Assembly (NCBI GenBank): GCA_019117285.1
Contig: DXAA01000001.1
Span: 1-64,000 of the forward strand
DNA: 64,000 nt
DNA from: Candidatus Limosilactobacillus intestinigallinarum
Lineage (GTDB): Bacteria > Bacillota > Bacilli > Lactobacillales > Lactobacillaceae
Direction: 5' to 3'
Shown: positions 8,142-17,591 of the stretch, one piece after another
Numbering within the stretch: the stretch's first letter is position 1
Layout: every line of letters starts with the position of its first letter
Program-made: the position numbers and the translations under genes
The notes under the pieces: model-generated
The model's database searches: none
What the model was told of the DNA's origin: nothing
What the model saw: only the letters and a program-made list of their open reading frames with translations

Positions 8142-8221
8142 TGGTATAATTGAGCCGTTCAAGAATAATTTAACGATCAAAGGGTGCTGTGGTGGAGCAA
8201 AATCACCGGAGCACGCTTTTT
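8142..8221 (+). promoter_or_regulatory. Promoter with extended -10 and attenuator-like hairpin upstream of the DHA2 exporter
   Basis: TGGTATAAT (8142-8150) is an extended -10 element. The transcript leader then contains a hairpin, GTGCT-GT-GGTG / CACC-GG-AGCAC (8184-8214), followed by GCTTTTTAATTTT, the layout of an intrinsic terminator inside a leader. Conditional read-through is possible; it could instead simply terminate the gene ending at 8113. Confidence 0.5.
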
Positions 8222-8251
8222 AATTTTGTAATCATAAAAGGAGGGGTTGCC

Positions 8252-9652
8252 TTGCAATCAACACAACCAAAACACATCTATCCCGCCCTGGGGGCCCTGG
8301 CGTTGATGACCTTCATCGGGATCCTGAACGAGACCTCGATGAACGTCACCTACCCGGAGCTGGCTAACCTGTTCCACGTCTCCCTGGATGTCGTCCAGTG
8401 GATCACCACCGGCTACCTGCTGATGGTGACGGTCACGATGGGGACGACGGCCTACCTGCTCCGCCAGTTCACGGCCCGGCGGTTGCACCTGCTTTCGGTG
8501 ACAGCCTTCATCGTCGGTGACGTCCTCAGTGCCCTGGCGATCAACTTCCCGATGCTGCTGATCGGTCGGCTGATCCAGTCGGTGGCCACCGGTCTGGCGA
8601 CACCGATTCTCTTCCACCTGATCTTCACCGAGATCCCGCGGGAGAAGCTGGGGGCGATGACCGGGTTCGCGGGGATGGTGATCTCCTTTGCCCCGGCCTT
8701 GGGACCAACCTACGGGGGATTTATCTCCGAGACCTTCTCCTGGCGGATGATCTTCTGGTTGCTGCTCCCCCTGGCCCTGATCAGTCTGGTGGTCGGTCAA
8801 CTCTACATCCGTAACCGCCCGTTCGGCAACGACAAGCCCTTCAGCTATGGGAGCCTGATTGCCCTGGCCCTGGCGCTGTTTGCGGTGGTCTACGGCTGCT
8901 CGACGATCGGGAAGGGGGGCTTTGGCCCGGCCTTCTGGATCCTAATGGTGGTGGCGGTGATTTGCTTTGGCCTCTTCATCTACGTCAACAACCACGGCCA
9001 GTCCCAGCTGTTTGACCTGACCGTCTTCAAGGTCAAACCCCTGCGCCTGTCGACCTTGACCTACTTTAATCTCCAATTCATCAACATCGGGATCTCTCTG
9101 GTGATTCCCCTGTATGCTCAGTACGTCCTCCACACCTCGGCTACGGTGGCCGGCCTGGTCCTGCTGCCGGGATCGGTTCTTGGGGCCTTCCTAGCACCGC
9201 TGGCGGGCCGGCTGGCCGATGAGCAGGGCTTTGCCAAGCCGGTGACCTTCGGCGGGACCCTCCTCCTGGTAGGGACGGCTTGCTTTGCCATCTTCCAACG
9301 CCAGCTGACGGCCTGGTGGCTGATGATCTTCTTCCTCGTCCTGCGGGCTGGTTTCAACTTCGCCTTCGGGAACACGATCTCCAACGCCTCGATCCTGGTC
9401 GACCAACGTAACAGTTCCGACGTCAACTCGATCTTCAACATGGTTCAGCAGTTTGCGGGCTCCCTGGGAACGGGATTGCTGGCCTCAGTGATCGCCTTAG
9501 CCCAGCAGCGTGGCACCGGCAGCCTGGTCCAGCAGACCTTCGTCGGCGGGCGGGTCGACTACCTCCTGCTGACCGTGCTGGCGGTCGTGGTGGTGGTCGC
9601 CATCGTCGTCAACTATCGCTGGCAGAGGCGGTTGGGTGTGACCAAAAAATAA
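8252..9652 (+). CDS. MFS multidrug exporter, DHA2 (EmrB/QacA) family
   Basis: 466 residues with 14 hydrophobic segments. Near the N-terminus NETSMNVTYPELANLF with VVQWITTGYLLMV forms the drug:H+ antiporter motif D1 region, and GPTYGGFISETFSWRMIFWLLLP is the antiporter motif C region in TM5. The start is TTG 8252, which has AAAGGAGG 7 nt upstream. An in-frame GTG at 8189 would add 21 polar residues but lies inside the leader hairpin. The substrate is unknown, but the leader hairpin recalls translation-coupled attenuators of resistance genes. It appears monocistronic. Confidence 0.88.
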   Translation: MQSTQPKHIYPALGALALMTFIGILNETSMNVTYPELANLFHVSLDVVQWITTGYLLMVTVTMGTTAYLLRQFTARRLHLLSVTAFIVGDVLSALAINFPMLLIGRLIQSVATGLATPILFHLIFTEIPREKLGAMTGFAGMVISFAPALGPTYGGFISETFSWRMIFWLLLPLALISLVVGQLYIRNRPFGNDKPFSYGSLIALALALFAVVYGCSTIGKGGFGPAFWILMVVAVICFGLFIYVNNHGQSQLFDLTVFKVKPLRLSTLTYFNLQFINIGISLVIPLYAQYVLHTSATVAGLVLLPGSVLGAFLAPLAGRLADEQGFAKPVTFGGTLLLVGTACFAIFQRQLTAWWLMIFFLVLRAGFNFAFGNTISNASILVDQRNSSDVNSIFNMVQQFAGSLGTGLLASVIALAQQRGTGSLVQQTFVGGRVDYLLLTVLAVVVVVAIVVNYRWQRRLGVTKK

Positions 9653-9663
9653 CGTGGTTAAAA

Positions 9664-9706
9664 ATGAGATGGTCCTCATTATGAGGGTTGTCTCATATTC
9701 TGTTTT
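9664..9706 (+). terminator. Possible intrinsic terminator
   Basis: ATGAGA...CCTCAT/ATGAGG...TCTCAT forms an interrupted hairpin followed by ATTCTGTTTT. The T tract is broken, so efficiency is doubtful. Confidence 0.4.
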
Positions 9707-9788
9707 AAAACCACAATTCGATTGAATTAGGTTAGCATCAATGTGATAATGTGACTGGATTAAAAAGAAAGTGTAAAAGAGATAATTA

Positions 9789-11438
9789 ATGATGGATACA
9801 ATCGTCCACTTCATGGTGAACAATCAAGTTTTTACCCTATTTGTCTGCATGGCCCTCGGCTTTGCGATCGGTAACTACAAGATCGGTGGCAAGTTCAACA
9901 TTGGGGCGACGGTGGGGACCCTGATCGTGACCCTGATCGTCGGCCAGATTGGGGCCTTTCCGCGTAACGAGATGTTGGGCACGATCTTCTTTGGTGCCTT
10001 CATGTTCTCGGTTGGCTACCGGATCGGCCCCCAGTTGTTGGTCAGCCTGCGTCTGTTTGGGGTCCGCATTGTTATTGCCAGTCTCTTCTGGATGGTGACG
10101 GCCTTCCTGGTCGGCTGGGGGCTGTTTGCGGCCTGCCACATCGGGCCGGGAATCGCGGCCGGGGTCATCTCCGGTTCGCTGACCCAGTCGGCCACCGTGG
10201 CCAGCTCGCTGCAGACGATCGGCGCGCTGCCGGTCAGCCACGCGGTCAAGACCACCTACGAGGCCCAGCTACCCGTCGCCTACGCTCTGACCTACGTCTT
10301 TGGTACCCTGGGGGTCATCATCTTCCTGCGGGACCTGGCACCCAAGATGATGGGAATCACTATCGAGCAGCAGGGACCACAGATGGCGCGGAAGTACCAC
10401 TTCCACGCCAAGAACCCGAACCCGACCTGGCGGCGGACCTACCAGGTTGCCGTTGACTCACCGTTGGTGGGGAAGACGATCGCCGAGTTTAACAAGTGGA
10501 CCGATTATCACATCATCGCCTTGGCCGTCTTCCATGGTCACAAAATGACCGACCACCTCGAATACCAGATCAAGCCTGGCGACCTGGTGACCGTGATTGG
10601 CTACGCAGTTCACTTCGACCGCCTCCACCAAGTGCGGGGGATCAAGGAAGTCCTGACGCCGACTAATGCGCCTCAGGAACGGAAATTCGTCCTCGGTAAG
10701 AAGTTTAAGCCGGTCCAGTTGGCGATTCTGCGTCAGCACGGGGTCTTCATCAACATTCAGGACCCGATCACCGGTAACGAGCAGTTGGTTAACCAGCTGC
10801 GTCCCGGGGATGTGATCTCCCTGACCGGGAATACCTCGCGGACGGCCAACATCCTCCACCAGCTCGGTCGCTGGGCTACCACCGACCAGGCGATCAACTA
10901 TGTTTTGTTCTCGCTGGGGATCGGTGGGGCTTCCCTTTTGGGGATTATCGGCTTAAAATTAAATGGTATTCCCTTGCAACTGGGGAACGGGACCGCGGCG
11001 CTGATCATGGGCCTGGTCCTGAGTTCCTGGATTGACCGGCACCGCGACTACAAGTCGATCCCGGAGACGGTGACGAACTTCATGCAGAGCTTCGGTCTGA
11101 CCCTCTTCGTGGGGACGGTCGGCCTGCAGTCGGCCCAGGCCTTTACCGGGGCAATCAAGAGTCTTGGCTTTGGGGTGTTGATCGTCGGGGCAGTGATCTC
11201 GATTGTCCCGCACCTGCTGACCCTCCTGTTTGGGCGGTACGTACTGCGGATGGAACCCCTGGCCCTGCTGGGGGCGCTGACCGGCTCTGGGACGATTGCC
11301 GCTGCCATGAGTGAGATCTCGCAGAAGGCCGGACCCGAGGGTGGGGCTTACTACGCCGCCGCCTTTACCCCCGCCTTCGTTGTTGGTAACATCGGAATCA
11401 CCCTGCTGGGCCCGATCTTCGTGGCCCTGCTGTCATGA
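9789..11438 (+). CDS. aspT: AspT/YbjL-type exchanger (putative aspartate:alanine antiporter)
   Basis: 549 residues with the duplicated Asp-Al_Ex architecture: TM block 1 (~residues 10-185), two RCK_C/TrkA_C-like cytoplasmic domains (~205-285 and ~295-365), and TM block 2 (~375-548). The helix-end motifs GSLTQSATVASSLQTIGAL and LTGSGTIAAAMSEIS are the paired signature sequences of the family. Characterised AspT swaps aspartate for alanine with net charge movement; substrate here is by family only. The next gene, 25 nt on, encodes an Asp/Glu racemase, suggesting that aspartate is the common metabolite. No aspartate decarboxylase gene is present nearby, unlike the classic aspD-aspT operon. Confidence 0.83.
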   Translation: MMDTIVHFMVNNQVFTLFVCMALGFAIGNYKIGGKFNIGATVGTLIVTLIVGQIGAFPRNEMLGTIFFGAFMFSVGYRIGPQLLVSLRLFGVRIVIASLFWMVTAFLVGWGLFAACHIGPGIAAGVISGSLTQSATVASSLQTIGALPVSHAVKTTYEAQLPVAYALTYVFGTLGVIIFLRDLAPKMMGITIEQQGPQMARKYHFHAKNPNPTWRRTYQVAVDSPLVGKTIAEFNKWTDYHIIALAVFHGHKMTDHLEYQIKPGDLVTVIGYAVHFDRLHQVRGIKEVLTPTNAPQERKFVLGKKFKPVQLAILRQHGVFINIQDPITGNEQLVNQLRPGDVISLTGNTSRTANILHQLGRWATTDQAINYVLFSLGIGGASLLGIIGLKLNGIPLQLGNGTAALIMGLVLSSWIDRHRDYKSIPETVTNFMQSFGLTLFVGTVGLQSAQAFTGAIKSLGFGVLIVGAVISIVPHLLTLLFGRYVLRMEPLALLGALTGSGTIAAAMSEISQKAGPEGGAYYAAAFTPAFVVGNIGITLLGPIFVALLS

Positions 11439-11463
11439 TTAAATAAGAAAGGTAACAATTACT

Positions 11464-12177
11464 ATGAAACAATTCTTTACTGTACTTGGCGGGATGGGGA
11501 CCCTGGCCACCGAGAGTTACGTCCGGATCCTCGACGCCCGGACCCCGATCCATCGCGACCAGGATTACCTGAACTACATTGTGGTTAACCACGCCACGGT
11601 GCCGGACCGGACTACCTGGATCCTGGACCACAGCAAGCCGGATTACAACCTGGACCTGATCGAGGACATCAAGCAGCAGAGCCTGCTCAAGCCTGCCTTC
11701 TTCGTCCTGATCTGCAATACGGCCCACTACGCCTTTGATAAGCTGCAGGCAGCCACCGACATTCCGATTCTGAACATGCTTCAGGAGACGGTCAACGCGA
11801 TCAAGCAGATCAAGCCGGACGCTAAGAAGGTTGGTCTGTTGGCGACCCGGGGGACGGTGGAAGCCGGCCTCTATGACCACTACATCACCGACGCCGGCTA
11901 TGAAGAGATCAAGCCGACCCCGGAGATTCTCGACATGACCGAGGACCTCATCTACCACGACATCAAGGAGAGTGGCCATTCCAACGGCGCTAAGTATCAT
12001 GAATTGGTGCGGCGGATGATCGAGGAAGAGGGGGCCGACATTGTCATCCTCGGCTGCACCGAACTGTCCTACGCTGAGGAGATGAACCCGGAGACCCAGT
12101 ACCCGGTTGCCGATTCCCAGTCGATCATTGTCGACCGGTCACTGGAGAAGGGCCTGGCCCTGCGGCAAAACAAATAG
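11464..12177 (+). CDS. Aspartate/glutamate racemase family protein
   Basis: 237 residues, typical for the cofactor-independent two-cysteine racemases. Both catalytic cysteines are present: C84 in ICNTAHYAF and C198 in ILGCTELSY. The N-terminal VLGGMGTLATESY is the family substrate-loop signature. Aspartate racemase is more likely than glutamate racemase (MurI), given its pairing with aspT and the CNTAH and GCTEL motifs. D-aspartate is the cross-bridge residue of Lys-D-Asp type peptidoglycan in many lactobacilli, so a cell-wall role is plausible (inference). AAGAAAGG precedes ATG 11464 and a strong terminator follows. Confidence 0.87.
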   Translation: MKQFFTVLGGMGTLATESYVRILDARTPIHRDQDYLNYIVVNHATVPDRTTWILDHSKPDYNLDLIEDIKQQSLLKPAFFVLICNTAHYAFDKLQAATDIPILNMLQETVNAIKQIKPDAKKVGLLATRGTVEAGLYDHYITDAGYEEIKPTPEILDMTEDLIYHDIKESGHSNGAKYHELVRRMIEEEGADIVILGCTELSYAEEMNPETQYPVADSQSIIVDRSLEKGLALRQNK

Positions 12178-12182
12178 AAATC

Positions 12183-12238
12183 AAGCAGGATTTCACGATT
12201 GGTTATCACAACCGATGGTGGAATCCTGCTTTTCTTTA
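12183..12238 (+). terminator. Intrinsic terminator of the aspT-racemase operon
   Basis: Long stem AAGCAGGATT-CAC-GGTT / AACC-GTG-AATCCTGCTT with a TTTTCTTT tail. Confidence 0.85.
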
Positions 12239-12264
12239 TTACATTTGGCGGGCAGCGTAGGTTG

Positions 12265-12280
12265 ATTGGTCTAGATAACT
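12265..12280 (+). promoter_or_regulatory. Probable GntR/NagR operator
   Basis: ATTGGTCTAGATAACT is an imperfect palindrome close to the TTGGTCTAGACCAA type of operator bound by NagR/HutC-subfamily GntR regulators. It lies 59 nt upstream of the ATG of a NagR-like gene, so it is most simply an autoregulatory site. Confidence 0.6.
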
Positions 12281-12338
12281 AACATCGTGTTAAAATAAGA
12301 TCCAGTAATGAGAATCATTTGGCTTGAGGAGAAAGAAA

Positions 12339-13040
12339 ATGGGATCACCAGTATATATTCAGATTCATAATCAATTACGCGAAAACATTGAAAGTGGCAA
12401 GTGGACGGTCGGCCAGAAGATTCCGGCCGAACGGGAACTAGCGGCCAGCTTCGACGTCAGCCGGATGACACTGCGCCAGGCGATCCAGGCCCTGGTCGAC
12501 GAGGGGATCCTGGAGCGGCGCGTTGGGTCCGGGACCTTCGTGGCCAATCGTAAGGTCCAGGAGAAGATGTCGGGGGTGACCAGCTTCACCGAGCTGATGC
12601 AGGCCTCGGGCAAACGGGCTTCCAGTAAGACGATCTCCTACCACCTGACGATTCCGTCGCAGACAGAGATCGAGAAGCTCCAGCTGCCGGCCGGGGCTAA
12701 GGTACTGCGGATGGAACGGATCCGTTATGGCAACGACGTCCCGCTCTGTTACGAGGTGGCGACCGTGCCGGCCAAGCTGGTTGAGGGCTTCAGTAAGAGT
12801 GAAGTGACCAGCTCCTTCTACCGGACCCTGGAGGAGAAGGCCCACCTCTATCCGGGTCACGCCACCCAGGCGGTCTCGGCCACCACGGCCACCGAAAAGA
12901 TCGCTACCTATCTGCAGATCAAGCGGGGGGATGCGCTGTTGCGGATGACCCAGCTATCCTACCTGCAGGACGGTCGGCCGTTTGAATACGTCCACACCCA
13001 GTACGTTGGCTCCCGCTTTGAGTTCGTGCTGGAGAAGTAG
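12339..13040 (+). CDS. nagR: GntR-family transcriptional regulator, NagR (YvoA)-like, UTRA domain
   Basis: 233 residues from ATG 12339, which has GAGGAGAAAG upstream. The N-terminal winged helix-turn-helix (~5-70) contains IPAERELAASFDVSRMTLRQAIQ, and GSGTFVA marks the wing. The C-terminal UTRA effector domain (~85-230) shows GVTSFTELM, the YGNDVPLCYE loop and QDGRPFEYVHTQY, as in NagR repressors that sense GlcNAc-6-P or GlcN-6-P. An ATTGGTCTAGATAACT operator lies upstream. nagA and nagB are not in the window, so its main targets are elsewhere. It could sense another amino-sugar phosphate; the subfamily is more certain than the ligand. Confidence 0.82.
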   Translation: MGSPVYIQIHNQLRENIESGKWTVGQKIPAERELAASFDVSRMTLRQAIQALVDEGILERRVGSGTFVANRKVQEKMSGVTSFTELMQASGKRASSKTISYHLTIPSQTEIEKLQLPAGAKVLRMERIRYGNDVPLCYEVATVPAKLVEGFSKSEVTSSFYRTLEEKAHLYPGHATQAVSATTATEKIATYLQIKRGDALLRMTQLSYLQDGRPFEYVHTQYVGSRFEFVLEK

Positions 13041-13089
13041 TCGTTTCGTGCTACAATAACGATATTATATTTTGAGAGGATTAAGATTC

Positions 13090-14562
13090 ATGAAATTCAA
13101 TTATCCCGATGATAGTTTGGCCCTGCACACCGATGCCTATGAGCTGAGCATGATGCAGACCTATTGGAAGCAGGGGGTCGGTAACCGTCGCGCCGTCTTT
13201 GAGGCCTTCTTCCGGAAGATGCCGTTCCAGAATGGCTACGCGGTTTACGCTGGGCTTGACCACATCATCCGCTACATTAAGCAGCTTCACTTCACGGATA
13301 GCGACATCGCCTACCTCAAGTCGACCGACCAGTATGACGACGACTTTCTGGAGTACCTGCGCAACTTCAAGTTCACTGGTTCGATCCGCAGTTTTGAGGA
13401 AGGGGACTTTGTCTTCAACCACGAACCGATCTTTCAGGTTGACGCCCCAATCATCGAGGGCCAGCTGATTGAGACGGCCATCCTGAACATCCTCAATTAC
13501 CAGATCATGGTGGCCACCAAGGCATCGCGGATCAAGTCGATCGTCGGTGACCAGAGCGTGATGGAGTTCGGCTCACGGCGGGCGCAGGAGTTTGATGCCT
13601 CCATCTGGGGGACCCGGGCGGCTTACATTGGCGGTTTCAACGCCACCAGTAATGTCCGGGCCGGCAAACTCTTCGGAATTCCGATCTCCGGGACCCATGC
13701 TCACGCCCTCGTCCAGGCCTACCGGAATGACTACGACGCTTTCAAGGCCTACGCCCAGACCCATCGTGACTGTGTCTTTCTCGTCGACACCTTCGATACC
13801 TTGAAGAGCGGGGTACCGACCGCCATCCGGGTGGCCAAGGAATTTGGCGACAAGATCAACTTCATTGGGGTCCGGATCGACAGTGGTGACCTGGCTTCCT
13901 TATCTAAGCGGGTTCGGACGATGCTGGATGAGGCTGGCTTTCCGGAAGTGAAGATCTTTGCTTCCAACGGCCTCGACGAGAAGACCATCCAGAACCTGAA
14001 GATGCAGGGGGCCAAGATCGACGTCTGGGGGATCGGTACTAAGCTGATCACCGCCTACGACCAGCCGACCCTGGGCGCAGTCTACAAGCTAGTGGCCGTC
14101 GAGGATGATAATGGTCAGCTGGTCGACACCATCAAGCTGTCGAACAATGTGACCAAGATGTCAACGCCGGGCAAGAAGCAGGTTTGGCGGATTAACGATC
14201 GGGTCGACGGTAAGAGCGAGGGTGATTACATCACCTTGGCCGACGAAAACCCGTGCACTCAAGATTCGCTGAACATGTTCAACCCGAACTTCCCCCTTCA
14301 GCAAAAGGACGTCAGTGACTTCATCGCCCGGCCGATGCTCAAGGACATCTGGAAGGACGGCGAGTTTGTCTACGATGAACCAACCCTGGACGAGATCCGC
14401 GATCATCGGACGGCCAGCATGGACGCCCTCTGGGATGAGTACAAACGCGACCTCAACCCCGAGGTCTACCCGGTCGACCTTTCCCAGAAGTGCTACGATA
14501 ACAAGCTGGCGATGATTCACCACATTCATGAATACGTTAAGACACTCGGTCATAAGGAGTGA
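13090..14562 (+). CDS. pncB: Nicotinate phosphoribosyltransferase
   Basis: 490 residues, first enzyme of the Preiss-Handler NAD salvage route: nicotinate + PRPP + ATP to nicotinate mononucleotide. [12 protein letters not shown] at the N-terminus, the [15 protein letters not shown] and GGFNATSNV blocks, [10 protein letters not shown] (with the phosphorylated-histidine candidate) and [14 protein letters not shown] (PRPP/phosphate binding) are all present. ATG 13090 has GAGAGGA upstream; the track start at 13072 does not. Its stop overlaps the ribosome-binding site of nadE, so the pair is translationally linked. Lactobacilli usually lack de novo NAD synthesis, which makes this operon important for cofactor supply. 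Confidence 0.95.
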   Translation: MKFNYPDDSLALHTDAYELSMMQTYWKQGVGNRRAVFEAFFRKMPFQNGYAVYAGLDHIIRYIKQLHFTDSDIAYLKSTDQYDDDFLEYLRNFKFTGSIRSFEEGDFVFNHEPIFQVDAPIIEGQLIETAILNILNYQIMVATKASRIKSIVGDQSVMEFGSRRAQEFDASIWGTRAAYIGGFNATSNVRAGKLFGIPISGTHAHALVQAYRNDYDAFKAYAQTHRDCVFLVDTFDTLKSGVPTAIRVAKEFGDKINFIGVRIDSGDLASLSKRVRTMLDEAGFPEVKIFASNGLDEKTIQNLKMQGAKIDVWGIGTKLITAYDQPTLGAVYKLVAVEDDNGQLVDTIKLSNNVTKMSTPGKKQVWRINDRVDGKSEGDYITLADENPCTQDSLNMFNPNFPLQQKDVSDFIARPMLKDIWKDGEFVYDEPTLDEIRDHRTASMDALWDEYKRDLNPEVYPVDLSQKCYDNKLAMIHHIHEYVKTLGHKE

Positions 14563-14567
14563 TAGCC

Positions 14568-15395
14568 ATGCGGAAAATGCAGGAACAGATTATTGATGAT
14601 TTGAAGGTTAGCCCCAACATCGACCCCCGAGAAGAGGTCGAGAAGCGGGTTAAGTTCATCCACGACTTCATGCAGAAGACGGGGATGAAGACGATTGTGT
14701 TGGGAATCTCCGGGGGCCAAGACTCTACGCTGGCTGGTCGGCTCTGTCAGCTGGCGGTTGAGCAGCGGCGCCGGGAGACCAATGATGATGCCTATCAGTT
14801 TATCGCGGTCCGGCTGCCCTATGGTACCCAGGCGGACGAGTCTGACGCCATGGAGGCCATCAACGACTTCATTAAGCCCGACAAGACAATGCGGGTCAAC
14901 ATCAAGCCGGCCACGGACGCGATGGTGAAATCACTGGAAGAGGCGGGCGCTGACATCAGTGACTTCAACAAGGGGAACATCAAGGCCCGCCAGCGGATGA
15001 TCGTCCAATATGCCATCGCCGGTCAGTACGGCGGGGCCGTTGTGGGGACGGATCACGCCGCGGAAGCCGTTACCGGTTTTTACACCAAATTCGGTGACGG
15101 CGGGGCAGACATTACCCCACTGTCTGGCCTGGACAAGCGGCAGGGCAAGGCCCTCCTGCAGTACCTCAAGGCTCCGGCTAACCTGTATGAGAAGACGCCA
15201 ACCGCCGATCTGGAGGATGACAAGCCGATGCGGGCAGATGAGGCAGCCCTGGGTGTCTGCTACGAGGACATTGATAACTACCTGGAAGGACACGTGATCG
15301 CTGAAAAGGCGGCTGAAAAGATCGAGGACTGGTACAAGAAGACCCGTCACAAGCGTCACCAACCGATCACACCACTGGATACCTGGTGGAAGTAG
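14568..15395 (+). CDS. nadE: Ammonia-dependent NAD(+) synthetase
   Basis: 275 residues, matching the single-domain NH3-dependent enzyme without a glutaminase domain. The ATP pyrophosphatase P-loop is SGGQDS (residues 48-53), followed by [41 protein letters not shown], the dimer-interface and substrate segment of the family, and the C-terminal RHKRHQP loop. It converts nicotinate adenine dinucleotide to NAD. The start is ATG 14568, with AAGGAG overlapping the pncB stop. It follows pncB by 5 nt in one operon. Confidence 0.95.
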   Translation: MRKMQEQIIDDLKVSPNIDPREEVEKRVKFIHDFMQKTGMKTIVLGISGGQDSTLAGRLCQLAVEQRRRETNDDAYQFIAVRLPYGTQADESDAMEAINDFIKPDKTMRVNIKPATDAMVKSLEEAGADISDFNKGNIKARQRMIVQYAIAGQYGGAVVGTDHAAEAVTGFYTKFGDGGADITPLSGLDKRQGKALLQYLKAPANLYEKTPTADLEDDKPMRADEAALGVCYEDIDNYLEGHVIAEKAAEKIEDWYKKTRHKRHQPITPLDTWWK

Positions 15396-15413
15396 AGTTT
15401 TAACGGAGGATTT

Positions 15414-17591
15414 ATGGACGAAAAGACACTGCAGCTAGTTAGTCAGCAATTACCAGATCTGAAGAAGGGCCAGATCAAGGCGGCCCTGCAACTGATGGAC
15501 GAGGGGAACACGATTCCCTTCATCGCCCGTTACCGCAAGGAGGCCACGGGAACCCTTGATGAGGTCCAGTTGCAGACGGTTCGTGACCAGTACCGCCACG
15601 TCACCAACCTGCTGGAACGTCAGGAGACCGTCATCAATAAGATCAAGGAGCAGGGAAAACTGACCCCGGCCCTGGAGAAGCAAATCAGGGCGGCCACGGA
15701 GCTTCAGGAGGTGGAGGATCTCTACCTTCCTTACAAGCAGAAGCGCCAGACCAAGGCCCAGAAGGCGAAGGCGGCCGGCCTGGCCCCCCTGGCCAACTGG
15801 CTGCTGACCTACCCGGACGACGACCTAACCACGGCGGCAGCGAAGTATGTCAACGACGAGGTGCCGGACGCCCAGGCGGCCCTGGATGGGGCCCATGAAA
15901 TCCTGGCGGAGGCGATCAGCGAGATGGCCACGGTCCGTGGTTGGCTACGCGACTACACGACCAATCACGGCCAGCTGGTCACCAAGCTGAAGCGCAACGG
16001 CGAGGCCAAAGATGAGCTGGGTACCTACAAGCAGTACTACGACTTTGCTGCTCCGGTGAAGGATCTCAGTTCCTACCAGATCTTGGCGATCAACCGGGGT
16101 GAAAAGGCGGGGGTCCTCAGCGTCAAGATTACCGTTGACACCAATGCGGTACTGAACTACCTTCACTTCCGGCTTATCCGGACCAGTAAGCGCAACGCTG
16201 CCACCGCCTTCATCACCGCGGCCTATACGGACGCGCTCAAGCGTTTCTTGGGTCCAGCAATCGAACGGGAGCTGCGTCGTCAGCTGACTGAACAGGCGGA
16301 CATCCAAGCAATCAAGGTCTTTGGTGAGAACCTCTACCACCTCCTGATGCAGGCGCCGATCAAGGGCAAGGTCGTGATGGGCTTTGACCCTGCCTACCGG
16401 ACCGGGTGTAAGCTGGCGATCCTTGACGAAAACGGCAAGTTCCTGACCAAGGCGGTCATCTATCCGCACGAGCCGGCCCCCGCAAAGAAGCGGGCCGCTG
16501 CGGAGGGGGAGTTTTGTCAGCTGATCGAGCAGTACGGGGTTGAGATGGTTGCGATCGGTAATGGAACCGCCAGTCGGGAGTCCGAGAAGTTCGTGGCCGC
16601 GGCCCTGAAGAAGCTCTCCCGACCGATCTACTACGTGATTGTCAACGAGGCCGGGGCATCCGTCTACTCCGCCAGTGAGGCGGCCCGGGAGGAGTTCCCG
16701 AACCTCCACGTTGAGCAGCGGAGCGCCATCAGCATTGGCCGCCGTCTCCAGGATCCCCTGGCGGAGCTGGTCAAGATCGACCCCCAGGCCATTGGGGTCG
16801 GTCAGTACCAGCACGATCTGCCGAAGAAGGAACTGGGGCTGGCCCTAGACGACGTGGTTGAGCGGGCGGTCAATCGGGTTGGGGTTAACCTCAACACTGC
16901 CAGTTACCAGTTGTTGACTCAGATCTCGGGGCTCAATAAGACTATCGCCCGGAACATTGTTCACTTCCGCGATGAGCATGGTCGCTACACGAACCGAACT
17001 CAGCTGAAGAAGGTCCCGCGCCTCGGGCCCAAGTCATACCAGCAGGCGGTTGGCTTCCTGCGAATTCCTGCCGGTGAGAACCCGCTGGACAACACGGATG
17101 TCCATCCGGAGAGTTATGGGATTGCGACACGGATCATGAATGACACCGGAATCGCAATTGACGATCTTGGGACGGCAGCGGCTACCAAGCGGCTGGCGAC
17201 GGTTGATCCGGCAGCCTACACGACGGCGAAGGTTGGGGAGGAGACGGTCAATGACATCATTGACTCCCTCAAGAAACCGGGCCGCGACCTCCGGGACGGG
17301 ATGCCAACCCCGCTGTTGCGTCACGACGTCATGACGATCGAGGACCTGAAACCAGGGATGAAACTTCAGGGGACCGTTCGCAACGTGGTTGATTTTGGGG
17401 CCTTTGTTGACATCGGCGTTAAGCATGATGGCCTGGTCCACGTCTCCAAGATGAGTAAGAAGTTCATCCGGGACCCACGAACCGTCGTGGCGGTCGGGGA
17501 CATTGTCGACGTCTGGATCGATGATGTCGACCTGAAGCGGCAGCGGATCCAGCTGACGATGGTTGCCCCGAAGAAGGCCGACAATGGATAA
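15414..17591 (+). CDS. tex: Tex-family RNA-binding transcription accessory protein
   Basis: 725 residues with the complete Tex order: N-terminal helical domain (GNTIPFIARYRKEATG at ~30-45), a YqgF/RuvC-like domain (GFDPAYRTGCKLAILD, ~325-450), a helix-hairpin-helix region (NLNTASYQLLTQISGLNKTIARNIVHFR), and an S1 RNA-binding domain at ~645-715 (GMKLQGTVRNVVDFGAFVDIG). Tex is thought to bind nucleic acids and influence RNA polymerase or RNA metabolism; its precise role is unsettled. ATG 15414 is preceded by AACGGAGG. It overlaps the next gene, sprT-like, by 8 nt, so both are in one unit. Confidence 0.94.
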   Translation: MDEKTLQLVSQQLPDLKKGQIKAALQLMDEGNTIPFIARYRKEATGTLDEVQLQTVRDQYRHVTNLLERQETVINKIKEQGKLTPALEKQIRAATELQEVEDLYLPYKQKRQTKAQKAKAAGLAPLANWLLTYPDDDLTTAAAKYVNDEVPDAQAALDGAHEILAEAISEMATVRGWLRDYTTNHGQLVTKLKRNGEAKDELGTYKQYYDFAAPVKDLSSYQILAINRGEKAGVLSVKITVDTNAVLNYLHFRLIRTSKRNAATAFITAAYTDALKRFLGPAIERELRRQLTEQADIQAIKVFGENLYHLLMQAPIKGKVVMGFDPAYRTGCKLAILDENGKFLTKAVIYPHEPAPAKKRAAAEGEFCQLIEQYGVEMVAIGNGTASRESEKFVAAALKKLSRPIYYVIVNEAGASVYSASEAAREEFPNLHVEQRSAISIGRRLQDPLAELVKIDPQAIGVGQYQHDLPKKELGLALDDVVERAVNRVGVNLNTASYQLLTQISGLNKTIARNIVHFRDEHGRYTNRTQLKKVPRLGPKSYQQAVGFLRIPAGENPLDNTDVHPESYGIATRIMNDTGIAIDDLGTAAATKRLATVDPAAYTTAKVGEETVNDIIDSLKKPGRDLRDGMPTPLLRHDVMTIEDLKPGMKLQGTVRNVVDFGAFVDIGVKHDGLVHVSKMSKKFIRDPRTVVAVGDIVDVWIDDVDLKRQRIQLTMVAPKKADNG

